Source of the DNA: Bradyrhizobium yuanmingense
GTDB taxonomy: Bacteria > Pseudomonadota > Alphaproteobacteria > Rhizobiales > Xanthobacteraceae
Assembly: GCF_900094575.1 (NCBI RefSeq)
Contig: NZ_FMAE01000012.1
Location: 95,772-159,771 of the forward strand
Length of the DNA: 64,000 bases
Reading direction: 5' to 3'
The position numbers were made by a program, and so were the translations under genes. Below the pieces are notes generated by a model. The model saw only the letters and a list, made by a program, of their open reading frames with translations. It was not told the DNA's origin and ran no database searches. Each line of letters opens with the position of its first letter. Position 1 is the first letter of the stretch. This document shows, piece after piece, positions 1-9,323 of this stretch.

Positions 1-840
1 CACCTTGCGGCTGGCGAGGTGGATCTCGTAGAGCTTGCCGAACACCTTGTTGAGCACGCCGACGTGCTCACCGTCGACATTCTGGGTCGCCGACGCCTTG
101 ACGATGTGATGGCTGACCCAGCGGTTGATCGCGGTCATGAAGCCGTACTTCATCGGGCGCTCGACATCGCAGAACAGGATGATGCGGTTGACGTCGGTCG
201 CATTCTCGGCGCTGTGGATGAAGGTCTCGTCGAACATGAAGGCCTCGCCATCACGCCAGACGCATTCGACGCCATCGACGAGGATCCGGCACTTGTTCGA
301 GTTCGGCGTGACCAGGCCGAGGTGATAGCGCAGAGAGCCGGCGAAGGGATCACGGTGAGCGCCGAGCTTGCCGCCGGGCGGCAGCATCGCGAACATCGCG
401 CCATGCACGCTCGGTATCGATTTGAGTAGCTCCACCGTCGTCGGGCACAGCGTGTTCGCCGACGGCAGGAAGTCGTCGTACCATTTCAGGTAGAACCGCT
501 TCCAGCCGCTCTTGAAGAACGAGTAGAAGCCCCAATCGTTGTTCTTCGCCGCCGCGCGGATAAAACCTTCATCGAACAGGCGCACGGCTTCGTCGCGGAT
601 GGTCTCCCAGTTCTCGCGGAGGGGCTTCAGCTCCGGAAACTGATCGACCGAGATCACCGGCTTGTTCGGCACCGCCGAGCCCGCATACATCAGCACATTG
701 TAAGGTGCGAGATAGGTCGAGTGATCGCCGAGCTGGCGCGCGAAGCGCAGCCGCTGCTTGCCGCGGAAGTGGACGTAAATCGTCGAAGCCGCAAGCACGT
801 ACAAAATGACGAGCTGCGGCGCAAAAAGCTGTTTCAACAT
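1..840 (-). CDS. lpxO: LpxO-like aspartyl/asparaginyl beta-hydroxylase family dioxygenase (3' end outside window)
   Basis: The frame is open from the ATG at 840 to the left edge, giving 280 codons with no stop, so the C-terminus is missing. The N-terminus starts MLKQLFAPQLVILYVLAAS, a single hydrophobic anchor. The catalytic part carries GAHRDPFAGSLRYH and later FIHSAEN, the HxD...H iron-ligand pattern of the aspartyl/asparaginyl hydroxylase family. Length, anchor and motif fit the membrane-associated Fe(II)/2-oxoglutarate enzymes of the LpxO type, which 2-hydroxylate lipid A secondary acyl chains. That substrate is inferred from family and not proven. No partner gene lies upstream. Confidence 0.8.
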   Translation of the reverse strand, partial: MLKQLFAPQLVILYVLAASTIYVHFRGKQRLRFARQLGDHSTYLAPYNVLMYAGSAVPNKPVISVDQFPELKPLRENWETIRDEAVRLFDEGFIRAAAKNNDWGFYSFFKSGWKRFYLKWYDDFLPSANTLCPTTVELLKSIPSVHGAMFAMLPPGGKLGAHRDPFAGSLRYHLGLVTPNSNKCRILVDGVECVWRDGEAFMFDETFIHSAENATDVNRIILFCDVERPMKYGFMTAINRWVSHHIVKASATQNVDGEHVGVLNKVFGKLYEIHLASRKV

Positions 841-983
841 TTCCCCAACCCCCCAAGTGACCCAGCCGGGGTGTCGTGTAGCTCGACCCGGCCGGAGCGG
901 CAAGATATTCGCCGGTGGGTTGCAATCACGCCGGGGAGAGCAAGGGTTGAAACTGGGGTCAAAACCGGCCGAAACGAGCCGAA

Positions 984-1139
984 TCAGGCCCGCGACAGCG
1001 CCTGCAGGCCCTTGAAGGTCAGGCGTTTGGGGTCGGTGACGCCGGCGAGGTAGAGGCGGCGGATGAAGGCGATGACGGCATCGCGGTCGCAATCGGTCAG
1101 CGCGACGACGGCGTCGACCGCTATTCTCTGGGCTTCCAT
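984..1139 (-). CDS. small conserved-looking hypothetical protein (51 aa)
   Basis: A short frame reads MEAQRIAVDAVVALTDCDRD..., continues with an IRRLYLAGVTDPKRLTF segment and ends ALSRA. Codon third positions are GC-rich and the composition is natural (amphipathic helices, no odd residue runs), unlike shadow frames. It sits alone between the hydroxylase gene and the LysR gene on the same strand. No domain is recognised. Function unknown. Confidence 0.5.
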   Translation of the reverse strand: MEAQRIAVDAVVALTDCDRDAVIAFIRRLYLAGVTDPKRLTFKGLQALSRA

Positions 1140-1285
1140 TGGGTTCACCTCGGCCTTGCGCGTAACCCCGGCCGAGACAGGCTAGGACTCATCCGTTAAA
1201 TCGGCGTTAACCGTTCAGGAACCATCGCCGATTCAGCCGCCCCGCCGTATACGCGAAAACGCGCATTGCGCGGGCATGAAGCGGC

Positions 1286-2209
1286 TCAACGCGCCTTGGT
1301 GCTCTGCTTCAGCAGCGCAAACTGCTTCTTCAGCCGGGGCACGGCGAAGTCGGTGAAGGCGCGCACCTTGGGCACCGAAAGCCGGCCCTGCGGGCAGATC
1401 AGATGCGCTGGCATCTCCGGATCCTCGTCGTCCGCCAGCACGATCTCGAGCTCGCGGCGCGAGACCTGCTCGGCCACTTGGTACGAATACATCCGCGCCA
1501 CGCCGCGCCCGGCCACAGTGGAGGCCACTGCCGCATAGGTGCTGTTGACGACGAGCCGCGGGGTGAACTGCACGGTGCGCGGCGCCGATGAGCCCGGCTG
1601 CGGCGCAAAGGTCCAGGAATTGGGCAGATGCGCCATCGCGACGATCTGGTGTTTGGCGAGATCGCCCGGCTCGGTGATGCGCGGATGTTGTTTCAGGTAG
1701 CGGGGAGCTGCCACCACGACGCGGCTGATCCCGCCGACCCGCATCGCCAACATCGCCGAATCCGCCAGCGGACCGATGCGAAGCGCGATATCGACGCCTT
1801 CCTCGATCAGATTGACCGCACGGTCGAACAGCAGGAGTTTTGCCGATACGGTCGGATAGGCGTCGAGAAACGCGTCGAGGATCGGCCGCAGTACCATCTC
1901 GCCGGAGACCACCGGAGCGGTGATCGTGAGCAGACCACGCGGAGCCGTGCGCGGTCCGGCCGCGATGTCCTCGGCCTCCTCCAGATCGGTGAGCACGCGG
2001 CGGCAGATCGCGACATAACGCTCGCCTTCCTCGCTCAGCTTGATCGAGCGTGTCGTCCGGTGCAGCAGCTCGGCGCCGACCCGCTGCTCCAGAAAGGCGA
2101 TGGCGCGGCTCACCGCAGCCGGCGATCGGCCGAGCTTGCGTCCTGCGGCAGCCAAGCTGCCCTCGTCCACCGCAAGGACAAACACCTTCATCGCGTCCAG
2201 ACGATCCAT
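1286..2209 (-). CDS. LysR-family transcriptional regulator
   Basis: The protein has 307 aa. An N-terminal winged helix-turn-helix (residues about 1-60) reads MDRLDAMKVFVLAVDEGSL... then SPAAVSRAIAFLEQRVGAELLHRTTR, the LysR signature. A periplasmic-binding-protein-like effector domain follows from about residue 90. It is transcribed divergently from the SDR/tautomerase pair at 2422-3384, the classical layout for a LysR protein controlling its neighbour. A T-N11-A dyad lies between them (2299-2311). The effector is unknown. The start ATG opens directly with the typical LysR N-terminus, so it is well supported. Confidence 0.93.
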   Translation of the reverse strand: MDRLDAMKVFVLAVDEGSLAAAGRKLGRSPAAVSRAIAFLEQRVGAELLHRTTRSIKLSEEGERYVAICRRVLTDLEEAEDIAAGPRTAPRGLLTITAPVVSGEMVLRPILDAFLDAYPTVSAKLLLFDRAVNLIEEGVDIALRIGPLADSAMLAMRVGGISRVVVAAPRYLKQHPRITEPGDLAKHQIVAMAHLPNSWTFAPQPGSSAPRTVQFTPRLVVNSTYAAVASTVAGRGVARMYSYQVAEQVSRRELEIVLADDEDPEMPAHLICPQGRLSVPKVRAFTDFAVPRLKKQFALLKQSTKAR

Positions 2210-2298
2210 GCGCTCGCCGCAGCCCCCTGAGATTTCGGCTGAAAGCTAGGCGTTTGCGCCGGCTGCGACAACCTCCGCAAGGATCGATCCGGCATTCG

Positions 2299-2311
2299 TT
2301 CGCGTCGCGAA
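2299..2311. promoter_or_regulatory. candidate LysR-type operator (T-N11-A dyad)
   Basis: TTCGCG-T-CGCGAA is a perfect inverted repeat and exactly a T-N11-A box. It lies in the 212-bp gap between the divergent LysR gene (start 2209) and the SDR gene (start 2422). The position fits a LysR recognition site acting on both promoters. Binding is inferred. Confidence 0.45.
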
Positions 2312-2421
2312 AGAGTGTCTGCCGGGCAGCGGATATTCGCAAGCAAGCCGCCGCAGCGTACCTCAACGCCCAAGCCAGCCGCCGCTGGCGCAGGTTTTCA
2401 AGCCAACAACAGGAGCCCGTC

Positions 2422-3132
2422 ATGGGTATCGAGCAGAAGGTCGCCATCATCACCGGTGCATCGCAGGGTATCGGCGCCGCCCTGGTCCAGGGTTTTCGCG
2501 ATCGCAACTATCGCGTCGTCGCAACGGCGCGCTCCATCAAGCCGTCGGGTGACGACGACGTCCTCGCCGTTGCAGGCGACATCGCCGAGCGGTCCACCGC
2601 AGAGCGCGTGGTGTCGCAAGCGATCGCCCGCTTCGGCCGAGTCGACACGCTGGTCAACAACGCGGGCATCTTCGTCGCAAAACCGTTTACCCAGTACACG
2701 GCCGAGGACTATGCCGCAGTTATGGGCACCAATGTCGCGGGCTTCTTCAACATCACGCAGCTTGCCATCGCCGAAATGGAGAAGCAGGGGTCTGGCCACG
2801 TCGTCCAAATCACGACGACGCTGGTCGATCAGGCCAATTCGAATGTGCCCTCGGTGCTGGCCTCGCTGAGCAAGGGCGGGCTGAACGCCGCGACCAAGTC
2901 GCTTGCGATCGAATACGCCAGGCGCGGCATCCGCGTGAATGCGGTGTCGCCCGGCATCATCAAGTCGCCGATGCACCCGGTCGCGACGCATGCCCAGCTC
3001 GACGCATTGCACCCGGTCGGCCATATGGGGGAGATGTCTGACATCGTCGATGCCGTGCTCTATCTCGAGGGCGCCTCCTTTGTCACCGGCGAAATTCTGC
3101 ATGTCGACGGCGGCCAGAGCGCCGGCCACTGA
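2422..3132 (+). CDS. SDR-family oxidoreductase with atypical active site
   Basis: The protein has 236 aa. The start ATG at 2422 is preceded by AGGAG at 2411; upstream extension of the frame is non-coding in character. The Rossmann N-terminus GASQGIGA and the LVNNAGIF motif are clear, and the C-terminal ILHVDGGQSAGH is normal. Where the family has Ser...YxxxK, this protein reads QITTT...VLASLSK: the catalytic Tyr is Ala and Ser is Thr, while Lys is kept. It may therefore be a divergent reductase or a non-catalytic binder. The next gene starts 15 bp downstream and encodes a tautomerase, so the two are probably cotranscribed. Confidence 0.88.
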   Translation: MGIEQKVAIITGASQGIGAALVQGFRDRNYRVVATARSIKPSGDDDVLAVAGDIAERSTAERVVSQAIARFGRVDTLVNNAGIFVAKPFTQYTAEDYAAVMGTNVAGFFNITQLAIAEMEKQGSGHVVQITTTLVDQANSNVPSVLASLSKGGLNAATKSLAIEYARRGIRVNAVSPGIIKSPMHPVATHAQLDALHPVGHMGEMSDIVDAVLYLEGASFVTGEILHVDGGQSAGH

Positions 3133-3147
3133 GCGAGGAGAACGACA

Positions 3148-3384
3148 ATGCCCATCGTCACCATTCAAGTGACCCGCGAGGGAACGGCGCCGGTTGCGGC
3201 GTCGCTCACGGCGGAGGAGAAGGCCGCACTGATCAAGGGCTCGAGCGAGCTGCTGCGCGACGTGCTCGGCAAGCCGCTCGAGTCCACCTTCGTCGTGATC
3301 GAGGAGGTCGACACCGACAATTGGGGCTGGGGCGGCGTGCCCGTGCAGGAATTCCGCCGCCACCGCGCCGCCCAGGCAGGATGA
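3148..3384 (+). CDS. tautomerase-family protein (4-oxalocrotonate tautomerase-like)
   Basis: The protein has 78 aa and starts MPIVTIQVTREG. The Pro directly after Met would be the catalytic general base after Met removal, as in 4-oxalocrotonate tautomerase and relatives. Length and the FVVIEEVDTDNWGWGG strand region fit the small tautomerase fold. GAGGAG lies a few bases upstream of the ATG. It follows the SDR gene by 15 bp and is likely in one operon under the divergent LysR regulator. The substrate is unknown. Confidence 0.85.
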   Translation: MPIVTIQVTREGTAPVAASLTAEEKAALIKGSSELLRDVLGKPLESTFVVIEEVDTDNWGWGGVPVQEFRRHRAAQAG

Positions 3385-3505
3385 TCTGCACGCCGTCGCG
3401 CGCAAGAGGATGACATGACCTCGGCACGATCGTCGGCCCGCTCGTCGCCGACCATCTCGGCGACCGCTCGGGTTTTGGTCCCGCCCTTCGCGCAGGCGAG
3501 CTGCA

Positions 3506-4135
3506 TCACCTGGCACTGGGCTTTGTCATGCTTTGAGCAAGCGACCTCAGCAACTCGGTTTGCTTCAGGACCAACTCACATTGCTTTCGCGCATGCGTGC
3601 CCGACAGCTCAACCAACTCTGCCAGAGTCTTTGCACGCCCTAGCTCCCGCGCATACTCCAAGGTCGCGCCCGCATTGACCTTCATCAGTTCGAGCACGAC
3701 GGTGCGACACTCGGCTGCCGTCCCAATCGCGTCGATGAGATCGCTTTCCGCGACGACGGTTTCATTGGCCTCTGATGTCACACTGGCCAGCCGTGACTTT
3801 GCGAGGTCGTTGGCGTAGTTGAGCGTAGCGCTCATGCCGTCCAAAGCGCAGGCTTGATATCCCTTAGCCATGGCCACGATGAGATCAGTGCTGCTCGGAG
3901 GTTCAGGTCTTGCAACAATGACGCTGGCCGCTTGTTGTGCCGGAACAGTCATAGGAGCAGGGGCTCCTTGCGCGACCTGCGGCGCATCTTGCGGGAAGAC
4001 GGCGAATGAGCCCGGCGGCATGGCCAAGCCCTCGTCGACCGCACGGCTCACTTCCGCCGCCAGTTCCAGCAGCGAGCGACGCCAGGTGCGTGCAACGTCA
4101 GCAGGCAGCTTTGAGCGCGCCTTTCCCATAATCAT
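3506..4135 (-). CDS. phasin-like protein
   Basis: The protein is about 209 aa from the ATG at 4135; GAGGAG lies just upstream and a second in-frame ATG is at 4129. The N-terminal half contains a Pro/Ala-rich linker. The C-terminal half (about residues 95-205) is alpha-helical and resembles phasin domains: NYANDLAKSRL, then KVNAGATLEYARELGRAKT and ELSGTHARKQCELVLKQ. Phasins coat polyhydroxyalkanoate granules. The gene overlaps the end of the upstream ParA-like gene by 38 bp, so the two are translationally linked. GC content looks lower than in the flanking genes. Confidence 0.72.
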   Translation of the reverse strand: MIMGKARSKLPADVARTWRRSLLELAAEVSRAVDEGLAMPPGSFAVFPQDAPQVAQGAPAPMTVPAQQAASVIVARPEPPSSTDLIVAMAKGYQACALDGMSATLNYANDLAKSRLASVTSEANETVVAESDLIDAIGTAAECRTVVLELMKVNAGATLEYARELGRAKTLAELVELSGTHARKQCELVLKQTELLRSLAQSMTKPSAR

Positions 4136-4760
4136 CCGACTCCTCGGCCAAGTGCGCCGCGATCCAACCAACAAACTTACAATTTCGTCCGAAGCTTTTG
4201 CCCGCCGGTGCGAACTCCGTCACGCCCAACCCTGCTCCGAGTGCATCCTGGTGATCGTTACGCTGCGCAATAAACAGGAGTGCAAGCACGCCGAGCGAGC
4301 TTAGCGATGTGGCAGCTTCGCTCAGCCGGCACCCTCGCGTCGGTGTCTGATTGAGGATAAAGGCAAATCGGCGGTTGAGCCTGCGAATGGCGATCAGTGT
4401 AGGAATTGCGGCTTCGATATCGGCCGGGCTCGGGCGCGCCGGGATGAGACAGAGATCGGCGCAGGCGATGACGCGCATTGCCAAGCCGTTGGTCGTGGCA
4501 GCTGTGTCGATGATGGCAAGCGAGACGCCTTCGGCCTTCAGCCGCGCGATCAACGGTTCGATCTCGGCTGGATCGGCAACGCGCTCGACGCGGGGATAGG
4601 GATGATCGCGGCGCTCTTTCCATTTCGAGATCGTACCTTGCGCGTCCGCCTCAATGAGAGCGACGCGCTCAGCTTGCTGCATTGCTGCCACCGCCAGTCC
4701 AACGGACAGCGTACTCTTGCCGCTTCCGCCTTTTTGCGTGACCAGGGCAAGGACGTGCAT
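4098..4760 (-). CDS. ParA/MinD-type ATPase
   Basis: The protein has 220 aa. It begins MHVLALVTQKGGSGKST with the deviant Walker A motif (KGGxGKST) of ParA-family ATPases. It has IEADAQGTISKW at switch I and SLAIIDTAATT at Walker B. No ParB partner or parS-like repeat is seen nearby, so this is an orphan ParA rather than a replicon partition system. The overlapping downstream gene encodes a phasin-like protein, which suggests cargo positioning such as granule distribution. That role is inference. Confidence 0.85.
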   Translation of the reverse strand: MHVLALVTQKGGSGKSTLSVGLAVAAMQQAERVALIEADAQGTISKWKERRDHPYPRVERVADPAEIEPLIARLKAEGVSLAIIDTAATTNGLAMRVIACADLCLIPARPSPADIEAAIPTLIAIRRLNRRFAFILNQTPTRGCRLSEAATSLSSLGVLALLFIAQRNDHQDALGAGLGVTEFAPAGKSFGRNCKFVGWIAAHLAEESDDYGKGALKAAC

Positions 4761-4901
4761 GTCCCGCGCTCCCCTTCGACGGCAACGACGCGGAACTTAG
4801 ACGTTGTCGGAAATAAACTTCTTGCAGCGCAAAAATACTACCGCAAGTCGCGATTCGTCTCAAGCGAACGCGAGGCTATCCCGGCATCCTACGTAGCAAG
4901 A

Positions 4902-6362
4902 TCAGGAATACTGCATCACGCCATCGTCGATCCGACCGAAGCGCAACGAGACGATGTCGAGCGCGTAGTTCTGGTGGAGCCGCCAGGGCCGCTTCGAGCC
5001 CTGCTTCGGCATCCTGGCAATCGAGCGCTGCACGTAGCCCGAGGTGAAATCGAGCGAAGGCTGCGCGGTGATGGTGGGATCATCGTTGTGCGGCATGCAC
5101 TGGCGGAAATTGTGCCGGTCCATGTAATTGATGAGGCGGCAGACATATTCGCAGGTGAGGTCGCATTTCAGCGTCCAGGACGCGTTGGTGTAGCCGAAGG
5201 CCGAGGCCATGTTCGGCACGTCGGCATACATCATGCCCTTGTAGGTCAGCGTGTTGGCGAAATCGACGGAGCGGCCGTCGACGCTGACCTCGAGGCCACC
5301 GGCGACCTGGAGCACCAGCCCGGTCGCCGTCACGATGATGTCGGCCGCCAGCTCGCGGCCGTCCTTCAGGCGGATGCCGTCATGCGTGAAGGTGTCGATC
5401 TCGCTGGTGACGACGCTGGCGCGCTGCTCGCGGATCGCATTGAAGAGGTCGCCGTCGGGCACGAGGCACAGCCGCTGGTCCCAGGGATTGTAGCGCGGCG
5501 TGAAGTGGGTCGCGACGTCGTAGTCCGGGCCGAGCGCGATCCTCACGCCCTTGAGGATGAGATCCTTCACCTTCGCCGGCCTGCGCCGGCTGAGCTGGAA
5601 GAAGAACATCCCCCACATCACGTTGCGCCAGCGGATCAGGTGATAGGCGAACTTCGCCGGCAGGTTGCGGCGCAGCTTGTTGGCGACGGGATCCTGCGCC
5701 GGCCGCGACACCACATAGGTCGGCGAGCGCTGCAGCATGGTGACCTGCTCCGCCTGCTTGGCGAGCTCCGGCACCAGCGTTACCGCTGTCGCGCCCGAGC
5801 CGATCACGACGACACGCTTGCCCGCGTAGTCGATGTCCTCGGTCCATTTCTGCGGATGCACGATGCGGCCGGCGAAATCAGCGGCGCCCTTGAACTCCGG
5901 CGTATAGCCCGCTTCGTATTTGTAATAGCCTGAGCACATGAATAGAAAGTTGCAGGTGAAGCGCACCAGCTCGGTCGCGCCCTCGCCCGTGATGCGCTCG
6001 GCCTCGACGGTCCAGCGCGCATCCGGCGTCGACCACGCCGCGCGCTTGACGCGGTGGTGGAAGCGGATGTGCTTGTCGATGCCGTTCTCGCTAGCAGTCT
6101 CGCGCACGTAGTTCAGGATCTGCGGCCCGTCGGCGATCGCCTTCGGATCGGTCCACGGCTTGAACGAATAGCCGAGGGTGAACATGTCGCTGTCAGAGCG
6201 GATGCCGGGATAGCGGAAGAGGTCCCAGGTGCCGCCGATGCAATCGCGTCCCTCGAGGATGACGTAGCTCTTGGCCGGACACTTGGTCTGCAGATGATAG
6301 CCGGCGCCGATGCCTGATAGCCCGGCGCCGACGATCAGCACGTCGAAATGTTCTTGTTGCAT
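4902..6362 (-). CDS. flavin-containing monooxygenase, Baeyer-Villiger type
   Basis: The protein has 486 aa. An FAD-binding GxGxxG is at residues about 10-16 (GAGLSGIGAG). The Baeyer-Villiger fingerprint FxGxxxHxxxW appears as FAGRIVHPQKW near residue 165. A second dinucleotide motif for NADPH, VIGSGATA, follows. It probably inserts oxygen into ketones or oxidises N/S substrates. It is transcribed alone, downstream of ahcY and behind the ahcY terminator. The substrate cannot be read from sequence. Confidence 0.9.
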   Translation of the reverse strand: MQQEHFDVLIVGAGLSGIGAGYHLQTKCPAKSYVILEGRDCIGGTWDLFRYPGIRSDSDMFTLGYSFKPWTDPKAIADGPQILNYVRETASENGIDKHIRFHHRVKRAAWSTPDARWTVEAERITGEGATELVRFTCNFLFMCSGYYKYEAGYTPEFKGAADFAGRIVHPQKWTEDIDYAGKRVVVIGSGATAVTLVPELAKQAEQVTMLQRSPTYVVSRPAQDPVANKLRRNLPAKFAYHLIRWRNVMWGMFFFQLSRRRPAKVKDLILKGVRIALGPDYDVATHFTPRYNPWDQRLCLVPDGDLFNAIREQRASVVTSEIDTFTHDGIRLKDGRELAADIIVTATGLVLQVAGGLEVSVDGRSVDFANTLTYKGMMYADVPNMASAFGYTNASWTLKCDLTCEYVCRLINYMDRHNFRQCMPHNDDPTITAQPSLDFTSGYVQRSIARMPKQGSKRPWRLHQNYALDIVSLRFGRIDDGVMQYS

Positions 6363-6468
6363 GGTTTCCTCCGCCGGGGCGGATTGTCCGCCTGCCGCTG
6401 CTGGCCGTCAATCGGCAATCAACGTGCCGCAACTGCAAAGCGAGTTGAATTCCATGCCCCGAAACAAC

Positions 6469-6494
6469 AAAGCCCCGGATCGCTCCGGGGCTTT
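6469..6494 (-). terminator. intrinsic-type terminator after ahcY
   Basis: AAAGCCCCGG at 6469-6478 pairs with CCGGGGCTTT at 6485-6494 around a 6-nt loop. Read on the minus strand the hairpin is followed by the T-rich stretch TTGTTGTTTC. It lies 28 bp beyond the ahcY stop. Confidence 0.8.
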
Positions 6495-6521
6495 GCGTCG
6501 ATGGTTGGTCGAACCGGTGGC

Positions 6522-7943
6522 TCAGTAGCGGTAGTGGTCCGATTTGTACGGGCCTTCCTGCTTCACGCCGATATAGTCGGCCTGGTCCTTGCGAAGCTCG
6601 GTGAGCTTGACGCCGATCTTGGAGAGGTGCAGGCGGGCGACCTTCTCGTCGAGCGTCTTGGGCAGCACGTAGACCTTCTTCTCGTACTTGCCGTCCTTGT
6701 TGTTGGCGAACAGCTCGATCTGCGCCAGCGTCTGGTTGGTGAAGGACGCCGACATCACGAAGGACGGATGGCCCATCGCATTGCCGAGGTTCACGAGGCG
6801 GCCCTCCGACAGCAGGATGATGCGGTGCTTGTCGGGGAACTCGATCTCGTCGACCTGCGGCTTGATGTTGGTCCACTTCAGATTGCGCAGAGACGCGATC
6901 TGAATTTCGTTGTCGAAGTGGCCGATGTTGCAGACGATGGCGCGATCCTTCATCGCGCGCATGTGTTCGATGGTGATGATGTCCTTGTTGCCGGTGGCGG
7001 TGACGAAGATGTCGGCCCGCGGCGCGGCGTCTTCCATGGTCACAACCTCGTAGCCTTCCATCGCCGCCTGCAGCGCGCAGATCGGATCGACCTCGGAGAC
7101 CATGACGCGGCAGCCGGCCTGGCGCAGCGAGGCGGCCGAGCCCTTGCCGACGTCGCCGAAGCCGGCGACCATCGCTACCTTGCCCGACAGCATCACGTCG
7201 GTGCCGCGGCGGATGCCGTCGACCAGCGATTCACGGCAGCCATAGAGGTTGTCGAACTTCGACTTGGTGACGCTGTCGTTGACGTTGATGGCCGGCCACA
7301 GCAGCGTGCCCGCTTTCTGCATGTCATAGAGACGATGCACGCCGGTGGTGGTCTCTTCGGAGACGCCCTTGATGCTGTTGGCGATCCCCGCGAAGTAGCC
7401 CTTCGGCTTTTCCTTGAGCTGCTTCTTCAGAAGCGCGAAGAACACTTCCTCCTCCTCGGAGCCGGGCTTATCGAGGAAGGCGGTGTCGCCGTTCTCCGCG
7501 CGCAGACCGAGATGGACATACATGGTGGCGTCACCGCCGTCATCGAGGATCATGTTCGGGTGACCGCCGCCGTGCCAGTCGAACAGCTTGGCGGTGTAGT
7601 CCCAGTACTCGGTCAGCGTCTCGCCCTTGACGGCGAAGACGGGAATGCCGGCGGCGGCGATCGCAGCGGCAGCGTGATCCTGCGTCGAATAGATGTTGCA
7701 GGAGACCCAGCGGATGTCGGCGCCGAGCGCGGCGAGCGTCTCGATCAACACGCCGGTCTGGATCGTCATGTGCAGCGAGCCGGCGATGCGCGCGCCCTTC
7801 AGCGGCTGCTTCGGGCCGTACTCCTCGCGGGTGGCCATCAGGCCGGGCATCTCGGTCTCGGCCAGCGAGAGCTCCTTGCGGCCGAAATCGGCGAGCGAAA
7901 TGTCCTTGACGATGTAATCGGTGAAGCCGGGCTTCGCGTTCAT
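6522..7943 (-). CDS. ahcY: adenosylhomocysteinase (S-adenosyl-L-homocysteine hydrolase)
   Basis: The protein has 473 aa from MNAKPGFTDYIVKDISL; an in-frame ATG at 7988 would only add a non-conserved tail. It hydrolyses S-adenosylhomocysteine to homocysteine and adenosine using tightly bound NAD. The motif GFGDVGKGSAASLRQAG is the NAD site and VKGETLTEYWDYTAK the substrate region. A segment of about 40 residues rich in Asp, Gly and Glu (about 165-205) is the insertion typical of long bacterial forms. The C-terminal KSDHYRY is the conserved NAD-contacting tail. It lies 123 bp downstream of metK on the same strand, joining two steps of the methyl cycle. Confidence 0.98.
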   Translation of the reverse strand: MNAKPGFTDYIVKDISLADFGRKELSLAETEMPGLMATREEYGPKQPLKGARIAGSLHMTIQTGVLIETLAALGADIRWVSCNIYSTQDHAAAAIAAAGIPVFAVKGETLTEYWDYTAKLFDWHGGGHPNMILDDGGDATMYVHLGLRAENGDTAFLDKPGSEEEEVFFALLKKQLKEKPKGYFAGIANSIKGVSEETTTGVHRLYDMQKAGTLLWPAINVNDSVTKSKFDNLYGCRESLVDGIRRGTDVMLSGKVAMVAGFGDVGKGSAASLRQAGCRVMVSEVDPICALQAAMEGYEVVTMEDAAPRADIFVTATGNKDIITIEHMRAMKDRAIVCNIGHFDNEIQIASLRNLKWTNIKPQVDEIEFPDKHRIILLSEGRLVNLGNAMGHPSFVMSASFTNQTLAQIELFANNKDGKYEKKVYVLPKTLDEKVARLHLSKIGVKLTELRKDQADYIGVKQEGPYKSDHYRY

Positions 7944-7966
7944 GGCGAGTGTCCTGTTGTTGAACT

Positions 7967-8060
7967 CGTCATTCCGGGGCACTTCCAAGAGGCGAACCCG
8001 GAATCTCGACGTGATAGATGAGGATCCCGGGGTCGCTCGCGTACGCGCCCCGGGATGTCG
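7967..8060. repeat. intergenic mosaic palindromic repeat
   Basis: Two imperfect hairpins start with ATTCCGGGGC and end with GAACCCGGAAT and GCCCCGGGAT. The second (ATCCCGGGG 8024-8032 with CCCCGGGAT 8048-8056) is a strong stem directly behind metK and could end its transcript. The pattern resembles repeats common in Bradyrhizobium intergenic regions. Confidence 0.65.
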
Positions 8061-8066
8061 CGTTTA

Positions 8067-9263
<1,197 letters not shown>

Positions 9264-9278
9264 CAGTAACCCCTTGTT

Positions 9279-9295
9279 CCGCCGCTAGCCGGCGG
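9279..9295 (-). promoter_or_regulatory. hairpin in the metK leader
   Basis: On the minus strand CCGCC-GGCTAGC-GGCGG forms a 5-bp GC stem ending 15 nt before the metK ATG. An A-rich linker and AGGGG follow, next to the start codon. It could be a translational control element. It does not clearly match a SAM riboswitch class that I can recall. Confidence 0.25.
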
Positions 9296-9323
9296 GCGTT
9301 TGCGATGTTTACTTTTGATGATG

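Noticed and set aside
2050..2421. Upstream extension of the SDR frame
   Set aside because: No conserved residues and overlap with the LysR gene; ATG at 2422 has a good ribosome site and the normal SDR N-terminus.
3415..3678. Plus-strand frame after the tautomerase gene
   Set aside because: Composition is unnatural and it runs antisense into the phasin-like gene. A short piece in another frame (GPLVADHLGDRSGFGPAL, stop near 3537) looks protein-like but is too short to name.
3506..4760. Plasmid- or chromosome-type parAB partition locus
   Set aside because: No ParB gene and no cluster of parS-like repeats; the partner is a phasin-like protein.
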